Positions 1 through 7,858 of a DNA stretch of 64,000 nucleotides are shown here, piece after piece. The DNA lies in NCBI GenBank assembly GCA_016191845.1, contig JACPVF010000007.1, positions 620,001-684,000 of the forward strand. The letters are read 5' to 3'. The DNA comes from Chloroflexota bacterium (GTDB taxonomy: Bacteria; Chloroflexota; Anaerolineae; Anaerolineales; Villigracilaceae). A program made the translations under genes and the position numbers. Within the stretch, counting starts at the first letter, position 1. Every line of letters begins with the position of its first letter. The notes beneath the pieces are model-generated. The model ran no database searches. It was not told where the DNA came from and was given only the letters and a program-made list of their open reading frames with translations.

Positions 1-675
1 CAGCAGACCGCTCCACGTGAGAACACCTGGGCCTATGGCGGTTCGGCCAGGGTCACCAGCCCGGACGGTCGATTGGTCGCTGGGTTGAATAAGGGCGTGG
101 TCGAGATACAGGATGCAAATGGCAATTCCCTGGCTGCGTATCCGTTGGATGGTCTGTATCATGGCGCGCGGAACAGGATCGGCTTCGATGCTGGCGAGGA
201 ATTTCAGACCTTCATCGAGGATTGGGGTGCGTTTGCGCCTCCAGCGAGCGTCGAGAGCGATCTCCAAGCGGGGACCGCTCCCTCAGCGACAGAGGCGCCT
301 GGGGCTGCGGGAGACTGTTCCAGTGGAGTTGTCATCACCGCGCGGGACACCTCCAAAGGGGATTATCTCCAGATTTGCTCTTACGGGGAACAATATGAGA
401 TCGGCCCTGTGGCGAAGGGCGTCTTTGCTGTTTCGCCGACCGAGAAGTTCTTTGTGTATTGCTCCAATACTGGCATCGTGTATGCGGCGCGCATTGGGGA
501 AGTGACCCTGCAGGTGGTGGGTAGTGTCAAGAATTTTTCCGCCATCCAGCGCGGAGATGTTCCGCGTTTTGAGATCGATTTCAGCCAGGAAGATCCTTCC
601 AAAGTGACCATTCGGGAACTTTCCTATCATCAGAGTCAGGTCATTTCGATCCCGAAGGGGATCTCGGCCCCCTGA
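1..675 (+). CDS. Propeller-like protein with shared C-terminal domain (5' partial)
   Basis: The frame is open from base 1, so the gene begins before the window and only the last 224 residues are seen. The first 75 or so contain beta-propeller-like phrases (SPDGRLVAG, VVEIQDANGN). A Ser/Ala/Pro-rich spacer leads to a C-terminal domain of about 115 residues beginning CSSGVVITARD. The same domain ends the protein at 1643-3262; the shared pattern is GD-L--C--G--Y--GP, then KFFVY, N-G-VYAAR and a final ISIP. I do not recognise the domain. By analogy with the 1643 protein it is probably an exported lipoprotein, but its N-terminus is not visible. Confidence 0.75.
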   Translation, partial: QQTAPRENTWAYGGSARVTSPDGRLVAGLNKGVVEIQDANGNSLAAYPLDGLYHGARNRIGFDAGEEFQTFIEDWGAFAPPASVESDLQAGTAPSATEAPGAAGDCSSGVVITARDTSKGDYLQICSYGEQYEIGPVAKGVFAVSPTEKFFVYCSNTGIVYAARIGEVTLQVVGSVKNFSAIQRGDVPRFEIDFSQEDPSKVTIRELSYHQSQVISIPKGISAP

Positions 676-748
676 GAAAAAGCACTGTCTTTCATTCGCC
701 CAGTCTGCTGACACCTGGCAGGCTGGGCGATTTGATTGTTTCCAGTTG

Positions 749-754
749 TATAAT
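749..754 (+). promoter_or_regulatory. -10 box of pcm
   Basis: Perfect TATAAT preceded by TTG, 21 nt before the pcm ATG. A TTGATT at 732-737 is only 11 bp upstream, too close for a standard -35, so this may work as an isolated or extended -10 element. Confidence 0.5.
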
Positions 755-775
755 TTTTATGAAGCGCGAGTCACA

Positions 776-1435
776 ATGGCCCAGGATTTTCTCCAGGAGC
801 GCATGGACATGGTCGCCCGCCAACTGCATCGGCGCGGCATCCTCGACGCGCGCGTGCTGACAGCCTTCGGGGCGGTGCCGCGCCACTGGTTCGTGCCGGA
901 GGAGTTCCGTGACCAGGCCTACGAGGATTGCCCCCTGCCCATCGGCCACGGACAGACCATCTCGCAGCCGTTCATCGTGGCGTACATGCTCCAGATGCTC
1001 GACCTGAACGGGACGGAGCGCGTCCTGGAGGTGGGGACGGGTTCGGGCTACGCTGCGGCGCTGCTGGCGCACCTGGCCCGTGAGGTGCATACGGTGGAGT
1101 TGGAGGCCGTTTTGGCGGAGCGCGCCAGGGGTGTGCTCTCGGCGCTCCATGCGGGGAATGTTTTCGTCCACATGGGGGATGGGTCGCTGGGCTGGATGGA
1201 GTCCGCGCCGTACGAGGCCATCCTGGTCTCCGCCGCCGCGACGGACGTGCCACAGTCCCTGCTTGAGCAGTTGACCGACCCTGGGCGGATGATCCTGCCC
1301 GTGGGCGGACGTGGGGGCCAGCACCTCGAACTCTGGCGTCGGAGCGCGGACGCCTTCGCGTGTGAGAGCCTGTTGCCCGTGGCTTTCGTCCCCCTGCGCG
1401 GGGGGAGCGATAGAGGATCGATAGAGGTTCGATAG
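776..1435 (+). CDS. pcm: Protein-L-isoaspartate O-methyltransferase
   Basis: Cytoplasmic repair enzyme that methylates abnormal L-isoaspartyl residues with S-adenosylmethionine. The 219-residue protein has the family signature GHGQTISQPFIVA (about 58-70) and the SAM-binding loop VLEVGTGSGY (83-92), and is the usual length. The ATG at 776 is chosen because a TTG ten codons upstream lies inside the TATAAT box at 749-754; the resulting leader is about 15 nt. The last ten or so residues (SDRGSIEVR) and the stop codon are encoded by the first units of the 11-bp tandem repeat at 1408-1495, so the repeat has replaced or extended the original C-terminus. Confidence 0.93.
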   Translation: MAQDFLQERMDMVARQLHRRGILDARVLTAFGAVPRHWFVPEEFRDQAYEDCPLPIGHGQTISQPFIVAYMLQMLDLNGTERVLEVGTGSGYAAALLAHLAREVHTVELEAVLAERARGVLSALHAGNVFVHMGDGSLGWMESAPYEAILVSAAATDVPQSLLEQLTDPGRMILPVGGRGGQHLELWRRSADAFACESLLPVAFVPLRGGSDRGSIEVR

Positions 1436-1495
1436 AGGATGGACGAAGGATGAGCGAAGGATGAACGAAGGATGGATAGAGGATGGATATGAAAT
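1408..1495 (+). repeat. Eight tandem 11-bp units
   Basis: Eight consecutive 11-bp units: cgatagaggat, cgatagaggtt, cgatagaggat, ggacgaaggat, gagcgaaggat, gaacgaaggat, ggatagaggat and a decayed ggatatgaaat. The consensus is roughly ggaNgaRggat. The array begins inside the pcm 3' end, contains its stop codon, and runs into the spacer. The 11-bp period is close to one DNA helical turn. There are no spacers, so it is not a CRISPR. Confidence 0.9.
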
Positions 1496-1522
1496 GGGCA
1501 AAGAGGCCTTTGCCCCAAAGCA

Positions 1523-1550
1523 TTGAATTCAAAATATTCAGTTGTATAAT
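1523..1550 (+). promoter_or_regulatory. Promoter of the 1643 lipoprotein gene
   Basis: TTGAAT (1523-1528), a 16-bp spacer and TATAAT (1545-1550) form a good sigma-70-type promoter. It predicts a leader of about 85 nt before the ATG at 1643, which has an AGAGGAGG Shine-Dalgarno sequence just upstream. The rest of the 1436-1642 spacer is the tandem repeat and AT-rich DNA with no other signal seen. Confidence 0.65.
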
Positions 1551-1642
1551 TTAAATAGGTTTTAGTGGGTTCTCTCTATGGTGGAAATAGGTTCTTGCAT
1601 CGTACTTTCAAATGAACATCTGTACATTCAAGAGGAGGAACC

Positions 1643-3262
1643 ATGAAAAAAATAATAGCTTTTGTGTCTCTTTCATTTGTCCTGGTTATGACGTTGGCAT
1701 GCCAGCAGATCACCAACCTGGGACAAGACGATTCGAACCCTACGCCTAGAATCGTAAACACGGTCATCCCGCCCACTGCAACAATGCGGATTGCCACACC
1801 TACACCTACCGAATCCTTACCACCAGCCGAGGGTTGGATCGCATTTATCAACCAAAACAATGTCTGGCTTATTCACCCTGATGGGAGCGGTCTGACGCAG
1901 ATTACTAAAAACCCATTCCCTATTGAAAATGACTATACAAGCAATGATATAGAAATCGAATGGTCACCTGACGGACGCAAACTTGCGATACTACTACAAT
2001 CAGGGGAGTTATATGTTGTTGATATACAAGGCCTTTCAATTACTCTACTTACGGATAGTGTAGAAAGTAATTTTGATTGGTCGATAACCGGGAAGCAGAT
2101 TTTATACGATACCAAAGTGAAATATGAGAACACAACTTTTAATTCATATAATCAAGGTTTGTGGGTAATTAATGTTGATAATAGAAATAAGAGACAGATT
2201 GTCAGCCCGACGAAAGATGTTAGCGCCCTTGCTTCACCACAATGGTCATCAGACAATAAGTACATCATTTTTGATTATCCAAGCGGATTTGAATTTGGCG
2301 GTTTTGGGGTTGTTGAGGTTGGGACTACGAACTTTGTACGGATCCTCACTGCTGGTAATTTTTCCCCATACAGTTGTAGCTGGGTTCCGTCTAAGCCAAT
2401 TATTAGTTGTGGATATGCTGCTCCAGGAATTGATCCTGAAATAATATTTTTAGATATTGGTGGGAATATTATTGAGAGATATACACTACCTATTGAAATG
2501 CGGGGAGGCTCTATCGGCCCATGGTCACATTTTGGGGAATATTTAGCGTTTGCCTATTCAGAGGGAACACTTGCGGAAAGCACTTTGCATAGATTAACAG
2601 GAGTTTTTTTTGTATCTACTGGGAGTTTTCAGCCGTTGGCGCTTGGTGGGCCATCTGGCTGGTCTCCAAAGGATGATTGGTTTGTGACGGAAGAGTGGAC
2701 GCATGGAATTGAAACAATGCAAATGGTAAATGTTAAGACAGGAGAATCACATCCTTTTGTTGTAGGTATGTCGGCTCGGTGGCAGCCGACAATAGATAAC
2801 TCGGGATTATTTTTGGATGTAACTGAAACACCTTCTCTCTTTGATGAGGTTGTACCGAATTCCACTATGTTCCCCACTCTAACGCCATTACCTGGAAACG
2901 CTGTCTGTACTGATTCAACGATACACATTGAAGATACAACCAGCGGAGACTTCCTTTATACCTGCTTCGGTGGTCAAGAGTATAAGTTCGGGCCACTGGA
3001 AAAAGGCGGATATGCTATGGGACCCAACGGAAAATTCTTCGTTTACGCCACTAATAGTGGATACGTCTATGCCGCCAGGCTGGATGACATGAATCTTACT
3101 CCCATTGGAAAGGTCAAGGATTTTGTGATCATCAAGCGTGGAGAAGCACCTGAGTATCGATTTGAGTTTAGAGGAACCAACCCTTATTCTGTGGAAATAT
3201 TCGAGATGGTTATGAAGGAAAGTAGGACGATTTCCATTCCACGCCGAATTACTGCAGAATAG
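1643..3262 (+). CDS. TolB/WD40-like propeller lipoprotein with shared C-terminal domain
   Basis: 539 residues. A lipoprotein signal peptide ends in VMTLAC with the lipidated Cys at 20. A Pro/Thr-rich tether (about 28-62) is followed by propeller-type repeats (residues 65-410) with phrases such as VWLIHPDGSG, EWSPDGRKLA and WSSDNKYIIF that resemble TolB/PD40 blades. The last ~120 residues are the domain also found in the 1-675 protein. It should be anchored on the outer face of the membrane. The gene is clearly more AT-rich than pcm or the WD40 gene at 5083, suggesting recent acquisition. The function is unknown; a sensing or scaffolding role is only a guess from the fold. Confidence 0.8.
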   Translation: MKKIIAFVSLSFVLVMTLACQQITNLGQDDSNPTPRIVNTVIPPTATMRIATPTPTESLPPAEGWIAFINQNNVWLIHPDGSGLTQITKNPFPIENDYTSNDIEIEWSPDGRKLAILLQSGELYVVDIQGLSITLLTDSVESNFDWSITGKQILYDTKVKYENTTFNSYNQGLWVINVDNRNKRQIVSPTKDVSALASPQWSSDNKYIIFDYPSGFEFGGFGVVEVGTTNFVRILTAGNFSPYSCSWVPSKPIISCGYAAPGIDPEIIFLDIGGNIIERYTLPIEMRGGSIGPWSHFGEYLAFAYSEGTLAESTLHRLTGVFFVSTGSFQPLALGGPSGWSPKDDWFVTEEWTHGIETMQMVNVKTGESHPFVVGMSARWQPTIDNSGLFLDVTETPSLFDEVVPNSTMFPTLTPLPGNAVCTDSTIHIEDTTSGDFLYTCFGGQEYKFGPLEKGGYAMGPNGKFFVYATNSGYVYAARLDDMNLTPIGKVKDFVIIKRGEAPEYRFEFRGTNPYSVEIFEMVMKESRTISIPRRITAE

Positions 3263-3297
3263 TAATGGCTTTATTATTGGTCGATTCTGCCGTGTAA

Positions 3298-3328
3298 CCC
3301 AGGGGCAACCCATCGGGTTGCCCCTGGG
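3298..3328. repeat. REP-like palindrome upstream of the first TIR gene
   Basis: Perfect inverted repeat with 14-bp arms CCCAGGGGCAACCC and GGGTTGCCCCTGGG and a 3-nt ATC loop. It is related to the GGGGCGACCCG palindromes near the RAYT gene but carries A/T changes. It is flanked by two copies of CGATTCTGCCGT (starting at 3291-bp region upstream and again just before the TATAAT at 3357). It could also terminate the 1643 transcript, though there is no T-tract. Confidence 0.75.
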
Positions 3329-3356
3329 CATTTGTGTATTCCAGGCGATTCTGCCG

Positions 3357-3362
3357 TATAAT
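3357..3362 (+). promoter_or_regulatory. -10 box of the first TIR-FGE gene
   Basis: TATAAT inside the phrase CGATTCTGCCGTATAATTT. The same phrase, with small changes, precedes the second TIR gene at 8474-8479. The ATG follows after 29 nt, with the conserved leader TCGGTGGGAAGC acting as the ribosome site. Confidence 0.6.
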
Positions 3363-3391
3363 TTCGCTACTCCATCTCGGTGGGAAGCCAC

Positions 3392-4918
3392 ATGCCAGAA
3401 ACCAAACGCCCCCTGAAAGTATTCCTCTGCCACGCCCACGCAGACCGTGAACCTGTCCGCGCGTTATATAAGCATCTGACCAGCGATGGCGTGGACGCCT
3501 GGTTCGACAAGGAGAAGTTGCTCCCGGGCCAGGATTGGGAACTGGAGATCCGCAAGGCCGTGCGCGAGGCGGATGTGGTGGTGGTCTGCCTTTCCAGGCA
3601 GTTCAATCAGGCGGGCTTTCGGCAAAAGGAAGTGCGCCTAGCCCTCGACACCGCGATGGAGAAGCCCGAAGGCGAGATTTTCATTATCCCTGCGCGGCTG
3701 GAAGAATGTGACAACCTCGAAAGCCTGCGGAAATGGCACGAAGTAAATTTGTTTGAAGAGGGCGGCTATGAATTGCTTTTGCGCGCTTTACAGGCTCGGG
3801 CTGAAAAGGTGGGAGTCACTTTACAAAAAATAAGAAACAAGCCCCAGTCCCCCAGAGAACAGTTTGCATCCAAAAATACGATCAGTGATTTTATTTCATC
3901 TTTGAAGAATTTGATCCCCCTATTTAGAATTGCAGGGATCATCGCCATGATTGGCATGATCATCTGGGGAGGCTCGTTCGCACTTCCGAAGATCATTTCA
4001 CTTATTCCGACCCCAAGGGTCATACCGACCGAGGGATCTTCCTCTCAAACGGTGTTTCCCAATCAGTCTGTTATTCCAACACAAACCAATAGACCCATAT
4101 CTACTCAGGTCAAAACTCCAACCAAGACGCTAACGCCTACCCAGTCATCGCTTTTGGCACAAATCACAGATGCCAAAGGTGCACAAATGGTGCTTGTGCC
4201 TGCAGGCAAGTTTATTATGGGCAGTGATAACGATGCATATTATTTAGATGTCGACCAAAAGCCCGCCCATGATGTGTTTCTTGATTCCTTTTACATCGAT
4301 AAATATGAGGTCACAAACAAACTTTATGCGGCCTGTGTGGATGCCGGGGGGTGTACCAAGCCGAATAACCGAGTTTCCAATACCCGTTCCATATATTATG
4401 GAAATTCCGAGTTCGATAGTTACCCTGTAATCTACGTGGATTGGTACCAGGCCAGGGCGTACTGTGAGTGGCGTGGCGCCAGGTTGCCTACGGAAGCCGA
4501 ATGGGAAAAAGCCGCACGGGGGACGGATGGAAGAGCCTATCCATGGGGGGACTTTGGTCCCGGGCTTCCCACCAGCGGAAAAGCAAATTACTCCATGGGT
4601 GATTATCATGATGGTGATACAACCGATGTGAGCAGTAACCCTGACGGTAAAAGTATTTATGGCGCATATAATATGGCGGGAAATGTTTGGGAATGGGTAA
4701 ACGATTGGTATAAAAGCGATTACTACGCCACGCTTGGAGATAATTCTGTAAATCCCCAGGGTCCATCTCAGGGGGATAGCAAAGTGCTGCGTGGAGGATC
4801 CTTCTCGCCGCGCGGAGTAACCGAAGCTGGGAATATACTCGCCTACAATCGTTTTGGGGATTACCCCTCAGCCTTTTACCAGGATACAGGCTTTCGTTGC
4901 GCTCGCTCTACACCCTAA
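3392..4918 (+). CDS. TIR - transmembrane - formylglycine-enzyme-fold receptor (copy 1)
   Basis: 508 residues in three parts. Residues 8-140 are a bacterial TIR_2 domain (FLCHAHADRE; LLPGQDWELEI; FRQKEVRLAL). Glu80 in FRQKE sits where the NADase Glu of TIR enzymes is expected. A hydrophobic segment (about 175-200) is followed by a Ser/Thr/Pro linker. Residues 260-508 form an FGE-sulfatase (SUMF1-like) domain: MVLVPAGKFIMGS, YIDKYEVTN, LPTEAEWEKAARG, MAGNVWEWV, RGGSF and GFRCA. The layout suggests a cytoplasmic TIR effector and an extracytoplasmic ligand- or peptide-binding domain. ATG 3392 is preferred to a GTG four codons earlier that falls in the ribosome site. A close paralogue lies at 8509-9906. 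Confidence 0.85.
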   Translation: MPETKRPLKVFLCHAHADREPVRALYKHLTSDGVDAWFDKEKLLPGQDWELEIRKAVREADVVVVCLSRQFNQAGFRQKEVRLALDTAMEKPEGEIFIIPARLEECDNLESLRKWHEVNLFEEGGYELLLRALQARAEKVGVTLQKIRNKPQSPREQFASKNTISDFISSLKNLIPLFRIAGIIAMIGMIIWGGSFALPKIISLIPTPRVIPTEGSSSQTVFPNQSVIPTQTNRPISTQVKTPTKTLTPTQSSLLAQITDAKGAQMVLVPAGKFIMGSDNDAYYLDVDQKPAHDVFLDSFYIDKYEVTNKLYAACVDAGGCTKPNNRVSNTRSIYYGNSEFDSYPVIYVDWYQARAYCEWRGARLPTEAEWEKAARGTDGRAYPWGDFGPGLPTSGKANYSMGDYHDGDTTDVSSNPDGKSIYGAYNMAGNVWEWVNDWYKSDYYATLGDNSVNPQGPSQGDSKVLRGGSFSPRGVTEAGNILAYNRFGDYPSAFYQDTGFRCARSTP

Positions 4919-4940
4919 ATCCATCTCGGTGGGAAGCCGC

Positions 4941-4991
4941 ATGTCAAAGGCCAATTTACCCCTTGAAGTCCTTTTTTCGGCGGGTCGTTGA
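4941..4991 (+). pseudogene. Relic of a TIR gene start
   Basis: The leader TCCATCTCGGTGGGAAGCCGC before this ATG matches the leader of both TIR genes. The 16 codons read MSKANLPLEVLFSAGR then TGA, aligning with MPETKRPLKVFLCHAH of the intact copies (shared PL-V-F core). The TIR domain is then lost. The remaining spacer to 5082 has a TTGACA at 4988-4993 with no convincing partner box and an imperfect TGCC/GGCA dyad near 5005-5025. Confidence 0.65.
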
Positions 4992-5082
4992 CAATTTGTT
5001 CCCTGCCATCATGTGCAGGCAGGAATGCAATCCACGCATCGTGTGACACCGTACCTTTCATTTCCATAGACCAGGGAAAAAT

Positions 5083-6957
5083 ATGATGAGACATTTTCTT
5101 CTAAGCATCTGTGTCCTTCTGATCATGGCGTCCTGTTCGCCCGAGGCTACGGTCGTGCCCGATCTGCCAGCGCCAACCGATGCGCTCCCAACCCCGACCG
5201 CGACCCCAGTGCCCTTGCCTACTCCTTCGCCCACGCCAGCCTGGCCGGTGCGGGATGGCGGGACCCTGTCCCCTGGCACGACGACGATCTCGAAGGAGAA
5301 TCTCTCTCAGCTAACGGAACTGGCCATATGGGGAAAGGGGATCATAAAGGAAATCACATGGTCGGAAGATGGAAGGCAATTCATCATCGTTACGTCCATC
5401 GGCAGATACAAATACGATCCCAAGACACTTCAACTTGCAGAAGAAGAGATCATCCCGTTTACAAAAGACGATTCGAGCCTGTCCTTCGGCTTCGAAGACT
5501 TTGGCCTGAAAGCGGACGATCAGGGACGGGCGATTCGGCAATTCAAGGTCCATGTAAACAGGGACGCGGACGGCAGGGAAATCGGCTCATTCGACATCCA
5601 TCACCTGGACGTGCCTGGAGGCGCCTACCTGGCGGAAAGCAACACCATCGTGATCTACAGTTGGAGGAAGGTGGAGCTGCGTGACGGAACCAGTTACGAG
5701 GTCCTGGCTGAATTTGGCGGAGCGGGGGACAATCCGTCCTTCGCCGTTTCCAAGGACCGCACCCTGGTGGCCATAGGACAGGCGGATGGGAAAATCATCT
5801 TGAAGAGCGGGGAGGCCTTCGCCGACAGCCTGACCCTGCAGGCGCAGGGCCCTGTCCGTCATCTTTCCCTTTCGCCCGACCAAACCCGCCTGATCTCTGA
5901 AAGCAATGGAACGATATCCATCTGGGATGTTTCGGACGGCAGGATGATCGGGTCGCTGGCAGATATCTTTCTGGCGGGTGACTTCTTTTATGATCCCTAT
6001 CATTACGGCACGGATGCGCGAGTGGGCCTGACGGTGAAGGACGGCAGGCTGGCCTACATCAACAAGAATATCGTCACCATTCTGGACCTGCTCACTGGAA
6101 AGAGAAGCGGGGTCATCAACACCAGAGAGGGTGTTCTGCTCGACGAGGAATACCAGTACGAGGGTGACTTCCTGGAAGTCGGCTCTGTTTTTTTCTCCGC
6201 CGATGGACAGACCCTGATGACCGTCAATTTCGACCGTACCTACGTCTGGGATGCCGCCAGCGGACAGTTCATCAAGAGGATGGCTTTGATGAAGGAGGAA
6301 AGGCAATTCGACCTGGTATCCGCTTATTCCGCTTCCAACAATTTGTTGCTGGTCGGCAGCCAGGGGGGTAACTTCATCAAGATCTGGAACGCAGAGGATG
6401 ACAGCAGCCTCCCATCCATCCGCGCCTGGGATGTGGGACCGTATGCTTATGGGTACGATGGCACCCACAGCCTGACCCTGTCACCGGACGGCCAATTCGT
6501 TTTTTCCTGGTCCGGGCTGGATGGGCTGGGGAATCTCTGGGAGATCAAAACGCAACAGAGGATCATGGCGATCAAGATCCCCGCCTCGGAATACTCCAAA
6601 TATCAACCAGGCTTCTATCCTGTCGCCATCTCCCCTGACAATACGAAGCTGGCCTTCACGTATTCGCTGGAGCCTGGCTATCACATCGCCAAGGTGTATT
6701 CGATCCCCGATGGGAAGGAACTGTACAGGATCCTGGAACGATTTGCGGTCTTCTCGCCCGACGGGTCGGTCATCGCGGCGTCGATCGGCAATAACGTGAT
6801 CCGCTTCTATGATTCCGCAACGGGGAAGGCCCTGAGCGATGTGACCAGCCAATTCCCCAACCCGGACGGATTTCAACTGCTCTATTTTTCCGAGGATGGG
6901 AAGACGCTGACCGCCGTTTCCACCAACGGCACCGTCAGCGTTTGGGGAGTTCCTTAA
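5083..6957 (+). CDS. WD40-type beta-propeller lipoprotein
   Basis: 624 residues. The signal peptide ends in IMASC with the lipid-bearing Cys at 18, followed by a Pro/Thr-rich tether (about 20-55). The rest is built of WD40/YVTN-like blades: ISIWDVSDG, TYVWDAAS, FIKIWNAED, GNLWEIKT and a closing VSVWGVP, with repeated SPDG and SADG turns. It should sit on the outer membrane face as an interaction platform. It lies between the TIR-gene relics at 4941 and 6965. The substrate or partner cannot be read from the sequence. Confidence 0.85.
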   Translation: MMRHFLLSICVLLIMASCSPEATVVPDLPAPTDALPTPTATPVPLPTPSPTPAWPVRDGGTLSPGTTTISKENLSQLTELAIWGKGIIKEITWSEDGRQFIIVTSIGRYKYDPKTLQLAEEEIIPFTKDDSSLSFGFEDFGLKADDQGRAIRQFKVHVNRDADGREIGSFDIHHLDVPGGAYLAESNTIVIYSWRKVELRDGTSYEVLAEFGGAGDNPSFAVSKDRTLVAIGQADGKIILKSGEAFADSLTLQAQGPVRHLSLSPDQTRLISESNGTISIWDVSDGRMIGSLADIFLAGDFFYDPYHYGTDARVGLTVKDGRLAYINKNIVTILDLLTGKRSGVINTREGVLLDEEYQYEGDFLEVGSVFFSADGQTLMTVNFDRTYVWDAASGQFIKRMALMKEERQFDLVSAYSASNNLLLVGSQGGNFIKIWNAEDDSSLPSIRAWDVGPYAYGYDGTHSLTLSPDGQFVFSWSGLDGLGNLWEIKTQQRIMAIKIPASEYSKYQPGFYPVAISPDNTKLAFTYSLEPGYHIAKVYSIPDGKELYRILERFAVFSPDGSVIAASIGNNVIRFYDSATGKALSDVTSQFPNPDGFQLLYFSEDGKTLTAVSTNGTVSVWGVP

Positions 6958-6964
6958 ACCGACC

Positions 6965-7018
6965 ATGCCAGAAACAGAACGACCCTTCGAAGTTTCCCAT
7001 GTCTGGAGGCTGCCATGA
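6965..7018 (+). pseudogene. Second relic of a TIR gene start, overlapping the next gene
   Basis: Seventeen codons read MPETERPFEVSHVWRLP then TGA, aligning with MPETKRPLKVFLCHA of the intact TIR proteins. The TGA (7016-7018) overlaps the ATG of the 7015 gene as ATGA, the usual geometry for translational coupling. It may therefore still be translated as a leader peptide. Unlike the 4941 relic it lacks the TCGGTGGGAAGC ribosome site. Confidence 0.6.
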
Positions 7019-7761
7019 GATGGTCTTTCGGAACCCTTCTTCTTGTAGTTTTGTTGAGCTGCATAGCCCTGGAAGGCACCCTTCAGACGGCGCTCCCGCC
7101 TGCCACGTTGATCCCAACGCAGACTTCCGTCCCTGCTAACACCGCCGCTCCCGCTTCGATCCCAAACGACACCATCATCTCCACCTTGCTCCCGACCTTG
7201 ACGCCTGTCCCTCAAGACAGCATTCTTTTTCAGAGGGATTTCGAAGATGGCTTTATAGGTGATTGGGCGCCTGTGGAGGGCGTCTGGACCCTGGAGCAGG
7301 AACCAGATGGGAACCACTGCCTGGCGGGTTCCGCCCACTCGGCCACCCCGCCACAAATCTGGCGTCACGATAGAACCCTCTCCTGGACAGACTATGCGCT
7401 CGAAACCCGCTTCAAGTTCATCAAGGGACATACCTTGTTCATACTGATCCACTCCATTGCAGGATCCGATGAGCATTACGGGGTGGCGATCAATGAATAC
7501 GGTTATGGCTTTATGAAGACATGGGTACAACTCGGCAACAACATTCCAATGTCGGTGTACCCTGACAGGTGGTACACCATTCGCGTGGAGATCCAGGGAG
7601 ATTCCCTGCGGGCGTATGTGGACAGTGATGCCCTGGACAGCCGTTTATCCCAGGAGATCAGCCTGCCAGCCCCCATCCTCGAGCGAGGCGGGTTTGGGTA
7701 CGTGATCGGGGAGGAAGACCAGGTTTGTTTTGACGATATTAAAGTCTGGTCGTTGAAGTAG
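7015..7761 (+). CDS. Jelly-roll (concanavalin-like) domain lipoprotein
   Basis: 248 residues. A signal peptide ends in VVLLSC (Cys16), followed by a Pro/Thr/Ala-rich tether to about residue 62. The remaining domain (FQRDFEDG, DYALETRFKFI, YTIRVEIQGDSLRAYVD, GGFGYVI, VCFDDIKVW) has the strand pattern of LamG/DUF1080-type jelly rolls, which often bind sugars or glycans. No catalytic residues can be assigned. It shares the signal-tether-binding domain layout of its lipoprotein neighbours. Confidence 0.75.
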   Translation: MRWSFGTLLLVVLLSCIALEGTLQTALPPATLIPTQTSVPANTAAPASIPNDTIISTLLPTLTPVPQDSILFQRDFEDGFIGDWAPVEGVWTLEQEPDGNHCLAGSAHSATPPQIWRHDRTLSWTDYALETRFKFIKGHTLFILIHSIAGSDEHYGVAINEYGYGFMKTWVQLGNNIPMSVYPDRWYTIRVEIQGDSLRAYVDSDALDSRLSQEISLPAPILERGGFGYVIGEEDQVCFDDIKVWSLK

Positions 7762-7803
7762 AAAAAATACATATTGGTTATGAAACGGGTCGGGAAATTT
7801 TTA

Positions 7804-7832
7804 ATAGGGGCGACCCGTCGGGTCGCCCCTAT
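7804..7832. repeat. REP palindrome upstream of the RAYT gene
   Basis: Perfect 14-bp arms ATAGGGGCGACCCG and CGGGTCGCCCCTAT around a single T. It belongs to the same family as the copies at 8155-8185, 8414-8446, 11804-11831 and 45213-45234. Confidence 0.9.
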
Positions 7833-7858
7833 ATGCTTATATTCTGTGGGAAACAACC

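Noticed and set aside
1408-1495. CRISPR-like array
   Set aside because: Units are 11 bp and contiguous, with no spacers and no cas genes.
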